From Haematococcus lacustris (Eukaryota; Chlorophyta; Chlorophyceae; Chlamydomonadales; Haematococcaceae), in NCBI GenBank assembly GCA_030144725.1, contig JASKMD010000004.1:6387431-6451430 (forward strand): DNA of 64,000 nucleotides, given 5' to 3'. Below the pieces are notes generated by a model. It was not told the DNA's origin. It made no database searches and was given only the letters and a program-made list of their open reading frames with translations. The translations under genes and the position numbers were made by a program. Shown here piece after piece: positions 14,818 to 24,757 of the stretch (position 1 is the stretch's first letter; every line of letters starts with the position of its first letter).

Positions 14818-16513
14818 GGGGGAGGGGGTGGGGGTGGAGGGGGGGTCAGGCAGCAGACTAAGGGGGGGGGGGGACTGGACTGACGGCAGGGGTGGCAGCA
14901 GCAGGGTGGGGGGCGCTCAGGGGGAGGCTGCAGCACTGGCACCCCCAGCCCTGGAGGTGGGTGGGTAGGGAGAGGGTGGAGCAGCAAGGGGCGGGTACTG
15001 GCACAGCTGCAGGGGAGGGGGAGGGGGGTGGCAGGGGTTGGGACATGCAGTGGCGAGGGAGGAACAGGGCAAGGGGGTGGTGGGGGGGGCAGGGTGGGGG
15101 GAGGGGAGCAGCAGGGATCAGGGATTTCCTGTCTCAGTCAAGGATGCTACTGGTGGGGGGTGGGTGTGCAGAACCTGCAGGCCAAGGGGGGTCAGGGTGG
15201 AGCAGCAGGGGGTGGAGCAGCAGGGGGGGAGGCAGCAGGGGGACCTCACTGGTGAAGGGTGACTGTGCCGGGCCCACAGGGGGTTCAGGGGGTTCAGGGG
15301 GGTCAGGGGGGTCAGGGGGGTCAGGGGGGTCAGGCAGCTCACCCTGGCTGCGTCAGAGTCGGCCGGGTCCTTGTCCTTGATCAGGACTGACTGGTGCGTT
15401 GCCTTGGCCTCGCCCAGCATGTGCATGGCCTCGCCTTCCTCATGCTTCTTGTGGAATTCCTGGGTCAGCGGGGCATGGGGGGGCAGGCAGCAGGCAAGTC
15501 AGGGGGAGACAGGCAGCAGGCAAGCTGCAAGCCCCAGGAGGGGAGGGGCTGCTGCTAGCCCTGGTCAGGCGCCCATGCCCAAGCCAGGCCGTGTAACGCA
15601 AGTGCATCGGGCCTCGGCATGGCGGGCAGGAGGGGCAGGAGGGGGACAGGAAGGCAGGGCTAGCAGGGCTGCCGCAGCTGTGCATGGCTCATGCCATAGT
15701 GGGGTGAGCCCTGTCCCTTGCCCCGACCCTCTGCTGGGGCCAGCAGGGCGACCAGGTGACTAGCCAGGCAGCAGGCAGGCAGCCAGGCAGGCACTGCTGC
15801 TGCAACTGCTGCTGCTGCAACTGCTGCTGCTGCAACGGCTGCTGCTGCTCCTCCTCTTGCTGCTGCTGCTGCTGCTGTGGGCGCGTGTCCTGTTGCCAAG
15901 TGGCTCCCAATGCAACTCTGCCGACACCACCACCCCTGCACCAGGCAGTGCCCCTGCACCAGGCACCCCCTGCCGCCCCCCCTGGCCCCCCCTGCTCCCC
16001 GTGGCTCCCCCTGGCCCCCTGGTGCCCCTGGTTGCGGCTGCCTGCTGACCTGCAGCCGCTCCTCCATGTGCATGAGGTCGTCCCTGCACGCGCCCAGCAC
16101 ACTGTGCAGGCTTGACTGGTGGAAGGCGGCCAGCTGCTCCTCGCAGACCAGCTGCTGCTCCACCTGCTGCCCCACAAACTCCTGCAGCTTGTAGCAGTGC
16201 CCGGGCTGCAGCGCGTGCAACCGCCGGGTGCTCAGGTCCAGGCACAGCGAATGCAGCCTGCCGCAACAGGCAGCAAGGGGTGGGCTGGGGGGGAGGGTCA
16301 ACAGCCAGCGGGGGGCCAGGGGGGGGTGCAGCCAGCAGGGGGGTTAGCCCTGGTCGTGAGCACATGTGTGTTGCTCTAGGCAGCATTGGAAAACATGACA
16401 ACCAATTACGTCATAGTGTGATGCCAATGAGATGAGAATGCAGCAAACAGTTCAGCGTGCAGCAGCAGCGTACACCAGCATCAGCATCAGCAGCAGCAGC
16501 AGCAGCGTACATC

Positions 16514-16544
<31 letters not shown>

Positions 16545-19362
16545 TGCTTCCAGCTGCCGTAGCCCTGCATGGGGTGTTGTCCGCTGACTTACTGGCGCAT
16601 GGGCTTCTGGAACACAGGGCTGAGCATGAACAGGTTCTTCTGCAGGGCCGCCTTGGCTGCGCTGAACTTAGCCTCGTTCACCGCCTTCTTCCACAGCCTG
16701 AACCCCTTCCACAGTTTGTACAGGCGGAAGATGCGCAGCTGCTTCAGCGCACCGAACAGCTGCAGCTCACGCTCCCACTGGTTAAGGGCTGCAGGCCAGG
16801 GGGCAGAGGGGCAGCAGGGGGCAGGGGGGCAGAGGGGCAGCAGGGGTGAGGGAGCATGAGGCAGTCAAGCTAGGGGTCAGGGGGCAGGGCAGGGCAGCTG
16901 CTGCAGGCCTTCTGCAGGGGCATTGGTCTGCCAGGGCTGCAGGCCAGGGGGCAGAGGGGCAGCAGGGGGCAGAGGGGCAGCAGCTCAGCAATGCATGGCC
17001 ATCAGCAGCAGGGGGTAGCTGCTAGGTGCAGGGCTGCGGGGTACATGGACCCATTGGGAGCATTGCGGTTACTGGCTGGGTGTTCAGGACCCCCCCTGTG
17101 CCTACACCCCCACACCGCTGCTGCTGCTGCTGCCCTGCCGCTGCCCTGCTGCTGCCCTGCCACTGCCCTGCGCCCTCACTTGCAAAGTCCAGTGTCTGGC
17201 CGTCCACGTAGTGCGTGATGCCGCGCACGCTCATGGTGTAGAAGTCCTGCTGCTGCAGGCTGGCAAAGGGCACCACCTCCAGGGCGTAGGGGTCGTACTG
17301 GCTGGGGTTGCGGTCCATGCGCCGCAGGTACACAAAGTCCTCCGTGTTGGGGTACTCCCTCAGCGTGTAGATCAGCCTGCGGCATTACAGCACCCGGCCA
17401 GGCAGCAGCGGGGGGGAGGGCAGGGCCTGGAGGGGAGGCCAGGGGGGGGGCCCAGGGTGGCTGTAGGGGGGCTGCTGGGGGGCTGGGGCCATGGCAAGCA
17501 TGGCCAGGCATTGCCTGGTTGACACTGCCTGATCATGGCTGTGTGACCTAGTGTGACCTAGTGTGACCTAGGGAGACCTGACATTGCTTGCTGGCCGCAG
17601 CCGCAGTACGTGTGCTGTCGGCAGTGTCCGCAGTGCTGTGATGAAGCCCCATGCGCTGCTGCTGCTGTTGCTGCTGCTGCTCATGCGGCTGCCTGACCCT
17701 CCTACCGCCACTGCTGCTGCTGCCTGACCCTGCTGATGGCCACACGCCGGTGCCACCCACTTGACGTAAGGCAGCTCTGAGGCCGGGCCCAGCACCTGGG
17801 CCGCAGACTTGATGGGCGCCACCCGCTGGCTGCTGTCCAGCGAACCTGCACGCCACCACCTCAGCTGTCAGCACCAGCCGCCCGCCGCCAGGTTCAAATG
17901 TGTGAGGAAGTGTGAGGAAGTTTGTGCGGGTGGTTGAAGGAAAAAGAAGAAGAAGAAGACTATTCCGGCGTGAGAGCTGGCGTGCATAAAGGGAGGAACT
18001 TCTGCCTGGAGGGGGAGGGGGGAGGGGGCGTGGCCTTCTCCCAACCCTAGCCGGGTGGGAGCCGGATGCACCTGAGCACCTGCACCTGAGCACCTGAACC
18101 TGCAGCCTGCAGCCTAACAGCAGCGTGGTGGGTGCGGCTGCCTGGAGACACTGGGTGCATGGCGCGCTGTGTGGAGCTGCACCTGAGCACCTGCCCCTGG
18201 GCCAACTGTGTCTGTAGTGCACTCCTGTAGAGCCTGATCAAGCTAAAAGTAAGGGGGGGAAAGAACCGTCTACCCCCTCGCCATTGGGCGTGCATCAAGG
18301 GAGGAGAGTAGCCTCAAGCACGGCAGCCTGGCTACCCCCCCAAACCCACCAGGGAGGAGGGCTGCCAGGGGCCAGCACCCAGTGGCCATGTCAACACCTC
18401 CCCCCCTGATGAGCTGTGTCTGTAGTGTACTCAAAGCCAGCTGTGGAACTGAGCTGGAACTAAGCTGGCTGTGTCTGAAATGCAGCACGTGACCGCCTGA
18501 TTCAGCGTGTGCAACCCACCTCAAAGGTACAACCTATCAAAACAATAATGTCCGTATTTTAACCCCATAGCCTATGATCTCCCAGCTTAGCCAGAGCTGC
18601 CCACCTGGCTGTAAGGGTGGCCGCTCTGCTGCCCTGCTGAGCTTTGCACCCGAGCCCCGCAAGGGCACGGCGGCAAGGCCGGGCGGCTTGTGCTCCAGAG
18701 GGGGCAGCTCCGCATTGGGAAAGCCTGGCCCCGGCAGGTCTTGCCGCAGACTAGGCACCTGAGGGTTAGGGTTAGGGTTAGGGTTAGTAAGGCAGGTTAA
18801 CCCAGGTTAACAAGGCAGGCAGGGTAGCCCAGGTTAGCAAGGTAGGCTAGCCATGGCTGAAGGCACGCAGGGACACCGCCCCTAGAGAGGAGACCTGGTT
18901 CTGCACTATCAATCCTATCAGGGAGGTGCTGGGAACTCGTATTGCATGTTTTTAACATGGCGATGGCACCTCACCTGGATGGCTGCCTGCAATGAGCTGC
19001 GGAGCTGTTGGGTTTTCTGTGCCAGGAATGACTTCTCCAGCTGGGGCAGTGCTGCCCGTACGCCCTGGACGTCGTGGAGACATACTTTCTTCTAATAAAG
19101 AGCATGGCATGCCTCACTGACTGACACATGCCTGAAAGCAAACCCCCCTGACCTGGCCTGCGACCTGAGGCTTGCGAAACTTGGGGCTGAACACTGGAGC
19201 CCCTAGTCGAGTCTGAAGATACAGCTGTTGCTGTAGGGGGCTTGTGAAGGCCCGGGGCTGCACAACATGTTGGACCCAAAAGATTCGAAACAATTGATTG
19301 CGTGTTCATTTGGCTGCAGTGCACGGCACCTGCGCGGCCTGGGCATCCTCCTCTTCGCCCAT
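1..19362 (-). CDS. Inner-arm axonemal dynein heavy chain, DNAH6-like (5' part, continues past position 1)
   Basis: Motor subunit of a flagellar inner dynein arm; hydrolyses ATP to slide axonemal doublets. Seen: a chain of small exons on the minus strand spelling, in order, an N-terminal tail, the linker, AAA1 with a GPAGTGKTET Walker A and CFDEFNR Walker B, the [15 protein letters not shown] segment, and the LFPGVEVPD stretch that leads into AAA2. The phrases [10 protein letters not shown] and RDSNLPKFL match DNAH6 best as I recall that subfamily. The start is the ATG at 19362: exon 1 (19330-19362, [11 protein letters not shown]) joins exon 2 (18975-19091), exon 3 (18605-18758), exon 4 (17761-17845) and exon 5 (17180-17376) without breaking phase. 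The last exon in the window is 260-409; positions 1-259 are intron. About 1,700 of an expected ~4,000 residues are present. No stop or frameshift was noticed in the exons read. Introns carry many simple repeats. The choice of subfamily is inference. Confidence 0.93.
260..1239 (-). other. Dynein AAA1 C-terminal part to AAA2 entry
   Basis: Exons 1090-1239 ([20 protein letters not shown] ...), 757-894 ([20 protein letters not shown] ... DSNLPKFL) and 260-409 ([20 protein letters not shown] ... PPKYVTK). Each starts after an AG and ends before a GT with phase 0. The AAA2 Walker A is not in the window. Confidence 0.92.
1901..3566 (-). other. Dynein AAA1, main ATPase site
   Basis: Four exons: 3419-3566, 3035-3126, 2654-2728 and 1901-2071. 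The first reads [20 protein letters not shown] and ends GAPAGPAGT. The second begins by completing a glycine and continues [20 protein letters not shown], so the Walker A loop GPAGTGKTET is split by a phase-1 intron. The third holds [20 protein letters not shown], with Walker B DE intact. The fourth reads [12 protein letters not shown] and ends [16 protein letters not shown]. All catalytic residues expected for an active AAA1 site are present. Confidence 0.95.
3650..3866. repeat. (CCCCG)n array in dynein intron
   Basis: About 215 bp of almost perfect CCCCG repeat between the exon at 3935 and the exon at 3566. The strand read as dynein mRNA is G-rich, so it could form G-quadruplexes in the pre-mRNA (inference). 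Confidence 0.95.
5136..5260. repeat. (CCCCTG)n array in dynein intron
   Basis: Six-base repeat with two short CCTTGTG interruptions, in an intron between linker exons. Confidence 0.93.
6343..6421. repeat. (AGCCC)n array in dynein intron
   Basis: About 15 copies of a five-base unit close to the acceptor of the exon that starts near 6,603 and ends near 6,434. The same five-base unit in the opposite orientation (GGGCT) fills part of the hAT at 26.4 kb. Confidence 0.9.
8267..8550. repeat. Degenerate interstitial telomere-like repeats
   Basis: TTAGGG variants (TTAGGGTTGGG, TTAGGGTGAGGG) on the plus strand at 8268-8340, then CCCTAA runs at 8368-8388 and 8526-8545 in the opposite orientation. They lie in a dynein intron between the linker exons at about 8,030 and 8,630. 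Confidence 0.85.
9336..9451. repeat. Interstitial TTAGGG/CCCTAA repeats, two orientations
   Basis: TTAGGG copies at 9337-9390 turn into CCCTAA copies at 9392-9448, forming an imperfect inverted repeat within a dynein intron. Confidence 0.88.
9948..10081. repeat. (GGGGCA)n array in dynein intron
   Basis: About 21 copies of a six-base unit. The dynein-sense strand is C-rich here, the opposite orientation to the 3,650 array. Confidence 0.95.
11148..11597. repeat. (CCCTGA/CCCTGG)n array in dynein intron
   Basis: About 450 bp of two interleaved six-base variants, CCCTGA and CCCTGG, with rare mismatches at 11,381 and 11,471. The unit is close to the telomere unit CCCTAA and may be a diverged telomeric array (inference). 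Confidence 0.94.
12305..12380. repeat. AT-rich CA/TA microsatellite
   Basis: TATACACA and TATATA runs, the only markedly AT-rich patch within the dynein gene body. It is in an intron. Confidence 0.8.
13843..14160. repeat. 22-bp G-rich minisatellite in dynein intron
   Basis: About 14 copies of a unit built of GACAGGCTGAAG followed by a G run, differing mainly in the length of the G run. It sits beside the exon that reads [17 protein letters not shown]. Confidence 0.93.
16046..18758 (-). other. Dynein N-terminal tail exons
   Basis: Exons 3 to 7 of the dynein gene. Exon 5 (17180-17376) reads [20 protein letters not shown] and then [10 protein letters not shown]. Exon 6 (16593-16788) reads [20 protein letters not shown] and [19 protein letters not shown], the tryptophan-rich stretch typical of single-headed inner-arm heavy chains. 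Exon 7 (about 16046-16261) follows with a helical segment. Between exon 3 and exon 4 the phase is 1, between 4 and 5 it is 2, and both junctions restore a codon, which supports the model. Confidence 0.85.
18761..18786. repeat. Short TTAGGG run at a dynein 3' splice site
   Basis: Four TTAGGG units. Read on the minus strand they are CCCTAACCCTAACCCTCAG, and the AG is the acceptor of dynein exon 3, so the telomere motif serves as the pyrimidine tract. Confidence 0.85.
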
Positions 19363-20187
19363 TTGATGACTTAGAACCGTCCTGCGAAGCTAAGTACTGA
19401 CTATCGCTGGCATAGCGCCACTTATTACTTCACTGCGCGACCGGCATAGAGCTGCATTTTCAATCCATATATTACACGGCGGGTTCTGCGAGCCCAACGG
19501 CGGACCTAGGTGCGATGGATTGTGCTGTGTTCTGTATTGACGAAGATTGCGTCCAGCTTTGAGAGTGTCGAGGCGGGCCTAGCTGGGCCAGAGCCGCTGT
19601 GTCGCTGGGCATTCGATACGGGTTTACGCCCCAGGGAGCCGAGCAGCTGCCTGGGCCAGCCCACCAGACCCGGGTGCCCTACTTGAGCTGGCCATGCAAG
19701 CGGGAGTAGGGAAGGGGCTGAAGGGGAAAAGAGGGGAGAGTAGGTGCTGGACCGCACCTACCCTCAGTGTTGGCAGGCTGCCGTTGAAAATACATGGTTG
19801 TGTGACGCTGCCACACTGCAATGGGACACTGCAGTCTAAAGCTGAGGCCATAGGCGCCAAGCTGAGGCCATAGGGCAAGCCATCCAGCCTATCAGATGCT
19901 TTGACGACAACGCTGGCCACACCCCATACTGGGTCACTGCACAGGACCAGCGCAGCGGGCGGTCAGGGCTGGCAGCAGCGCAGACGGCCGTTAGGGCCAG
20001 GGGCACAGCCTGCGCCCCAGGCTAACGAGGGCCCAGGCCAGCTGGGGCAGCACTTGCAGCAGTAGACCTTTACCCAAGATGCGTCTGGCCGCCCTCATGC
20101 AGACGAGGGTGTGGACCAACTGATGTTGTCTCAAGAGCGTTAGAGCAAGGCCGCTCATCTGCCGCCAATAACATGGTAGCAGCGGTC

Positions 20188-20219
<32 letters not shown>

Positions 20220-20390
20220 GAATCCCTAGGAGGTGAGAGGGGGGGCCCCTCCCAGCCATCCATGCTTTCCCCCCGAGGCTCTAAGCACTGCCGCCACCCG
20301 CAGAGAACTCCAGCAGCGCAGTCCACCTCCCTTTAGCCAGGGGAGCACATCCTGCGGTGTCTGAGGTTATTACCATGGACGGGGACCAGC
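19363..20390. other. Upstream region of the dynein gene
   Basis: No convincing gene. It should hold the dynein promoter and 5' UTR. It includes a copy (about 19,777-19,865) of an ~80-bp sequence repeated at 22,047-22,130, a CAG tract at 20,189-20,217, and no recognisable TATA element. Confidence 0.5.
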
Positions 20391-21083
20391 TTACCGCATT
20401 ACTCGGAGCATCTTATGTGCATCCCCAGGGTTGTGCTTGAGCATGTCTAGGAGCTTGGCAGCTCTATGCTTGGACCACGCAGACTTAGCTCTAGCAACCA
20501 GCCTCCTGTAGGCTTGCTTTCTAGCCCTGTAAAGGTGCAAGGCCTCCCCGCTACGCAGAGCCTGCCAGAGTGCGGCATTAGCCTCCTTGCATGACTGGTC
20601 AAACCAGGCAGGCTTAACTGTGGTGTGCTTGTCAAGACGCGCCAATGGGCAGAGCCTTGGCTTGAGCATCCCCGCACTGCCCGCAGCCCGTGATATGATG
20701 TCATGCACAAAGCGGTTGATGGAGTCAGGGTGTGTGCCTTGCTCAGCAGCCTGCTTGACAGCCATGACCTCCTCTAACAAGGCAATAAGGGCACCCACAT
20801 ACCGAGCAGCATGATCTGGCTTCTATTGGAACTGTGGGCCAGTGTGGCAGTCAGCATTGCAGGTGTGGACGGGTGTAGTGGCTTGTGCTGGTGCCTTGAA
20901 TGACAGGGTAATGGAGGAGTTGTCAAACTCATGGCAAGCGTCAGGGAAGGAAGATGTGTGGCTCAAAGAGTAAACCGATTCACTCATGATGATGTGCTCC
21001 GTGCGAGTGCTAGCTCTGCAAGTGCGCTGTCCCATGTCCCCTGCCGGTGGTGGCAACAAGGCCTGTAGCTGATAGCACGTCAA
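20391..21083 (-). pseudogene. Non-LTR retrotransposon fragment, between endonuclease and reverse transcriptase
   Basis: A minus-strand reading frame runs from 21083 to 20391 with a single in-frame TAG at 20823-20825; the pieces before and after it are in the same frame. The downstream part reads KPAWFDQSCKEANAALWQAL and then YRARKQAYRRLVARAKSAW, the pattern that follows the AP endonuclease in LINE ORF2 proteins. No reverse transcriptase motif (FADD) follows after the stop at 20391, so this is a truncated, dead copy. The assignment rests on this pattern only. Confidence 0.6.
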
Positions 21084-21391
21084 CTAGCTCCCTGCCCGCT
21101 ATGTTAGACTTGGCTGGGCCAATCCTAGGCACGCAAAGCTCCGGGCGCAGCATGGACCAGCCCTCTTGTCCCTCACTAGTACCTACTAGCAGCCACTAGC
21201 AGCCACTAGCAGCCACTAACTAGATCCGACTCAAACAGTGTGGCTGTGTGGAGTAAACCCAGTGCACATGGCACATGAGCCGCCTACCACCTACATGATT
21301 GCCTGACCCGAGGGCTATGCAGTAGAGTTGGCATGACAAAACATGCACTAATTGTAAGCTGATGACAGCTCAGATGGGGGGGGGGCACACA

Positions 21392-21990
21392 TTAATGTGC
21401 CTCAGCAGGCTGCTGCTGCTGCTGGGCCTTGGGTGGCTTGTCTCGCAGCCGCTTGTACCCATGCTCAGGGTACTCCTTGCCCTTGGCTGGCAGCGCTCCC
21501 TGGTCTGGCCAGAAGCACAGCTCCAGCGGCCGCCACCTGCTCTCCCCAATGCGCTGCATGTTCAGCGCTGCATTGCAGTCCCTATCCAGCCACCTGCCTG
21601 GCTGTGGTGCTGGCTTGGCTTTGGCAGCCTTGCCCTTGCCCTTGCCCTTGGTGGGCTCAGCTGCCGGCTTGCTGCGCTTGGCTGGAGGGGGAGTGCTGGG
21701 CCCTGGCTCTGAGGCTGCTGGCTGTGTGGTTGCCTGGCCGCTGCGTGGGGGTTGTGGGGGCTTTCGGGGGGCCACTACTGGGCACCACATCAGGCCCCGC
21801 ACTGGCTGGTCACGCTCCTGGCTCCAGGCTGGGCGCACCATGCGGTGTTCCACCTGCCCTGCTGGGGGCTTCCAGCCTGCAGGCCTTGTGGCACTGAGTT
21901 TGTCCAGCTCCTCCTCACAGGGCTGCTGGCCATTCACTGCTGAGCTTGTTCTCCTTCTTGTGCTTGGCCTCCTTCTTGTGCTTCTTCTTA
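21392..21990 (-). pseudogene. C-terminal relic of a Fanzor/TnpB-like RuvC nuclease
   Basis: The frame reads SSAVNGQQPCEEELDKL, then RPAWSQERDQPVRGLMWCP, a long proline/alanine/lysine insert, and WLDRDCNAALNMQRIGE before ending at 21392. DRDxNAAxN is the third RuvC motif of TnpB and its eukaryotic relative Fanzor, which are RNA-guided nucleases; the preceding block occupies the place of their zinc ribbon but keeps only one of the expected cysteine pairs (MWCP). No start codon or upstream RuvC-I and RuvC-II motifs were found, so the copy is 5' truncated: about 180-200 residues of an expected 500 or more. I recall nearly identical C-terminal blocks in predicted Haematococcus proteins, but this is memory, not a search. 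Alternative: an unrelated protein with a chance DRDCNAALN motif, which I think unlikely. Confidence 0.6.
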
Positions 21991-22046
21991 GCCATCACGC
22001 GATGCGCAGTAAGACTGCCGGTGGCCTCTGCAAGCAACTTGGGTTT

Positions 22047-22130
22047 CCCGTTGAAAATACACGGTTGTGTGACGCTGCCATGGGACACTGCAATGGGACA
22101 CTGCAGTCTGAAGCTGAGGCCATAGTCCAT
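22047..22130. repeat. ~80-bp direct repeat (partner at 19,777-19,865)
   Basis: Both copies share GTTGAAAATACA, GGTTGTGTGACGCTGCCA, AATGGGACACTGCAGTCT and AAGCTGAGGCCATAG in the same order and orientation, 2.27 kb apart. Together they bracket the LINE and Fanzor-like remnants. Confidence 0.75.
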
Positions 22131-22275
22131 CAGTCGAGCCTGGCAGCAGCCCGAAGCATGGACCAGCCATGGAGGTCACCTATCTCGCTCAGCTTGCCTA
22201 AATGAGAGTTGGCTAAATGAGAGTAAATGGTCGCAGTGCAACTGAAAATGACAGGTTTAGGACGAGTGACCCCGG

Positions 22276-22360
22276 CCTTTTCCCTTCCAGCCTTTTACCT
22301 TAGGAGGTGGGCTTGTATGCACCCATGCCCCTGCCTCCTCAGTGGTACAGCCACCACTCC
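22276..22360. repeat. Dispersed repeat (partner at 41,418-41,500)
   Basis: CAGCCTT, GGCTTGTAT, CACCCA and CCTGCCTCCT occur in the same order in both places over about 75 bp. The partner is in the intron beside MATE exon 4. Nature unknown. Confidence 0.55.
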
Positions 22361-24264
22361 TGTGTACTAGTCCTGTGTGCTGTCATGCCTCAGCTGCTGA
22401 ACTGTCAGCACCCACTCCCAGTTCATGGGCTGGGCCAAGCTGCCTTGCCTGGCTCGATGAGTGGGTGATACCTCAGACGGCCCGTGTCAGGTCCTACCAC
22501 TACCCAGACGATGCAGCTCGCGGCTGGCGCTGGGGTGGGGTGCAGAGTGAAGCTCCTTGCCGCCCTGCCCCCTGGCCAACTCGAGGCTGTAGCCCTGTCA
22601 CAAAACTGGAACAAAACTCCACACAAAACCTTGGAACAAAGCTCCACACAGATAAACCGCCACCCCCATCATTCTGCCCTTGCGTGGTGCTTGTTGCCCG
22701 CTGGGCAGGGGAGGGAGGTGCTGGTGGCCCCTCCAGTCAAGGGCACTAGCCCTAAGTAGGCCCGAGTACCCCGCGTGGGACGAGTACATGAAATGAACCG
22801 AGTGAATCCTCTCCAGGGTCTCAGGCTGTCAGAGCAACAGCCCATAAAAGCCATTAGCACGGCCCTTTGGAGGTGCCCTTTGGAGGCTTGCCCTTTGACC
22901 CGGCCTGCTGTGGCACAGTAGTGTGTGGTCCCCCTTTGTTGAGCTGTCATCAGCTTACACTTAATGCATGCAAGACATGCCAACCCTACATCATAGCCCT
23001 CCGGGGGCAGGCAATAATGTAGGTGGTAGGCGACCATGACCATGTGTATGCCATGTATCAGGTCCCACAAGGTCTCTTTGGCAAAATGTACCGTGAGCCA
23101 TTTGATGCCGCGCTTACACAGCCGTGATCAGCGAGCCTTCCCGATATGCCTACTGCATCAAAGGGTCTGCACGGCCTGGACGCCCACCAACCCTTGCCAA
23201 GTGTCCAGGTGGCAAGGTTACTGTAGATGGATGCGGCGCTCTTTTGTAAGCGGGTGCTGGTAGGTACGGTACACAATAGCGCCAGCGCGAGGGCCGGCGG
23301 TTGTGTCGGTTAACCGAGTGGCTCGCATCTCGCATCGGGCTGCCACAGCTCGCTCGCAACATACCTAAGCGTTGCAATGACCCTACTCCTCCACCACATC
23401 AAAGCATATACTACGAGCTGCAGGCAGCATGTCCGAAGGAATTGTTTTTTTCTGGTCTCTCCTTCGACGACATTATCGAGAGGGCTGATAAGTGCCTTGA
23501 GAATAGGTCGGAGCAGCAGAAAAAGGAAGCCGTTGCAGCTCAGGCTGCACATGTGGCAAGGTTCAGCCAGGAAATCGCGTCATTTCTGCAGCCTTCACAA
23601 GGGAACCATGACAAATGAAGATGGTGTGAGTCAGGTCAGTGGGTCTAGTAGGGGATAGGCATGCGCTGTGGACAGCTGCTGTCCAATAGCCAGCTGCCTT
23701 GAAGCAGTCAATTAGCTTTGCGCACGGCTTTGATGCTCAGCGTCATGGCTCTCCAGGTGGACAGACCCAAGGCAGCAATGGAATGCTGACCCTGGATGGA
23801 CTGACTGTGGCGCAGGAGGGGGCAAGCTGCTGCTGGCGCATACGGCTGGGTAGTTTGCTGACGCGGAGCAGCCAGCAGCCTTGCTGGCAGCCTCTGGACC
23901 CTGGATGGGAGGAGTGGAGGGAGAGGCAGAGGCTGATCCCTGGCTAAGGGAGGAGGGTAGGAATGGAGTGCTGGGAGGTGGTGGTGTGAGGAGGGAGCTG
24001 TCAGTTGCAAAACGAGACGGCCGCCTGATCACCCTGGCGGGTCTGGCAGGAGTTTAGGTGATGGTTGGAGATGGCTGGGGTTGGAGATAAGGAGTTGGTT
24101 GGGGCTGGGTGGCGCATGGGCAGTGCAAACTGCATGATGATGCCCAGGTTCCAGGGCTGGCAGCTGTACCACCAGGGCTGGCAGCTGTACCAGGGCTGGT
24201 AGTGGCCCCATGCTTTTGTAGGGCTTGTCCCCCTTGCTATCAAAGCCAATAGCACCAGCGCCCG
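22361..24264. other. Intergenic, no confident gene
   Basis: Contains an open stretch at 23,377-23,618 (plus) reading LFFSGLSFDDIIERADKCLE and on to a stop, which has natural protein-like composition but no ATG and no found partner exon; it may be a transposon remnant. The segment 23,028-23,090 is an inverted, diverged copy of 25,455-25,515 (shared ACGGTACATTTT and GACCTTGTGGGACCTGA). Confidence 0.4.
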
Positions 24265-24757
24265 TTAGAGCACACAGGCCTGCAACAAGGAGAGCAATCG
24301 CTTTAGGTTTTAGGTAGCAGTAACCTTGCATTGTGGAAATGAGCTTCTGGTATCATTGTAACATGGTATCATTGGAACTTCTTGGCTATCATTGGAACTC
24401 ACCAGATTAACTCGTGTGGGCCTGATGACAGATGTCATGCAGCAGGGTACCCTGTCCTCTAGCTGGCCTGGCAGGATGTGCCATGCTGCGTCTGGGATGC
24501 TTGCAACTCCGCCTCCAACACCTATGTACATGACAACACAGCCGATGGGCTGGTGTTAGGGCTGGGGCACACACAGCGGCTGGGGCAGCAAGGGCAGAGG
24601 GGGTAGAGGGAGCAGGGAACAGCAAGGTCCGCTGAAGCCTTACCATGAACCGGTTTGCGATGAAGCCGGCCATGCGGGTCCACGGGGCAAGGCCAGCGGC
24701 AACCCGAGCTGCCATTGTCGCCGATCCTTTCTTACTACGCTTAGTGCGTCGGCCCAT
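24265..24757 (-). CDS. Small hypothetical protein, three exons, 91 residues
   Basis: I do not recognise this protein. Exon 1 (24644-24757) begins MGRRTKRSKKGSATMAARVA and ends before GTAAGG. Exon 2 (24403-24549) reads PIGCVVMYIGVGGGVASIPD and ends before GTGAGT. Exon 3 (24265-24279) adds ACVL and a stop after a TTGTTGCAG acceptor. All junctions are phase 0 with good splice sites, which is the reason for calling it. The lysine/arginine-rich start followed by a hydrophobic glycine-rich segment suggests a small single-pass membrane protein, perhaps of an organelle (inference). Alternatively exon 3 uses another phase and the protein is longer. Confidence 0.4.

Larger units (their letters stand above)
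8600..15470 (-). other. Dynein tail (central helical exons)
   Basis: Short minus-strand exons separated by repeat-filled introns. Readable pieces are [18 protein letters not shown] (near 15,430), [20 protein letters not shown] (14,690), [20 protein letters not shown] (13,800), [20 protein letters not shown] (13,420), [20 protein letters not shown] (11,800), [20 protein letters not shown] (10,770), [20 protein letters not shown] (10,290) and [20 protein letters not shown] (9,830). These are charged helices expected for the dynein stem. Exact borders were not all worked out. The 14,400-14,700 exon carries a glycine/alanine-rich low-complexity insert. Confidence 0.75.

Noticed and set aside
23301..23618. 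Plus-strand frame with FDDIIERADKCLENRSEQQ as a gene
   Set aside because: It has no ATG start and no partner exon was found; mentioned only as a possible remnant.
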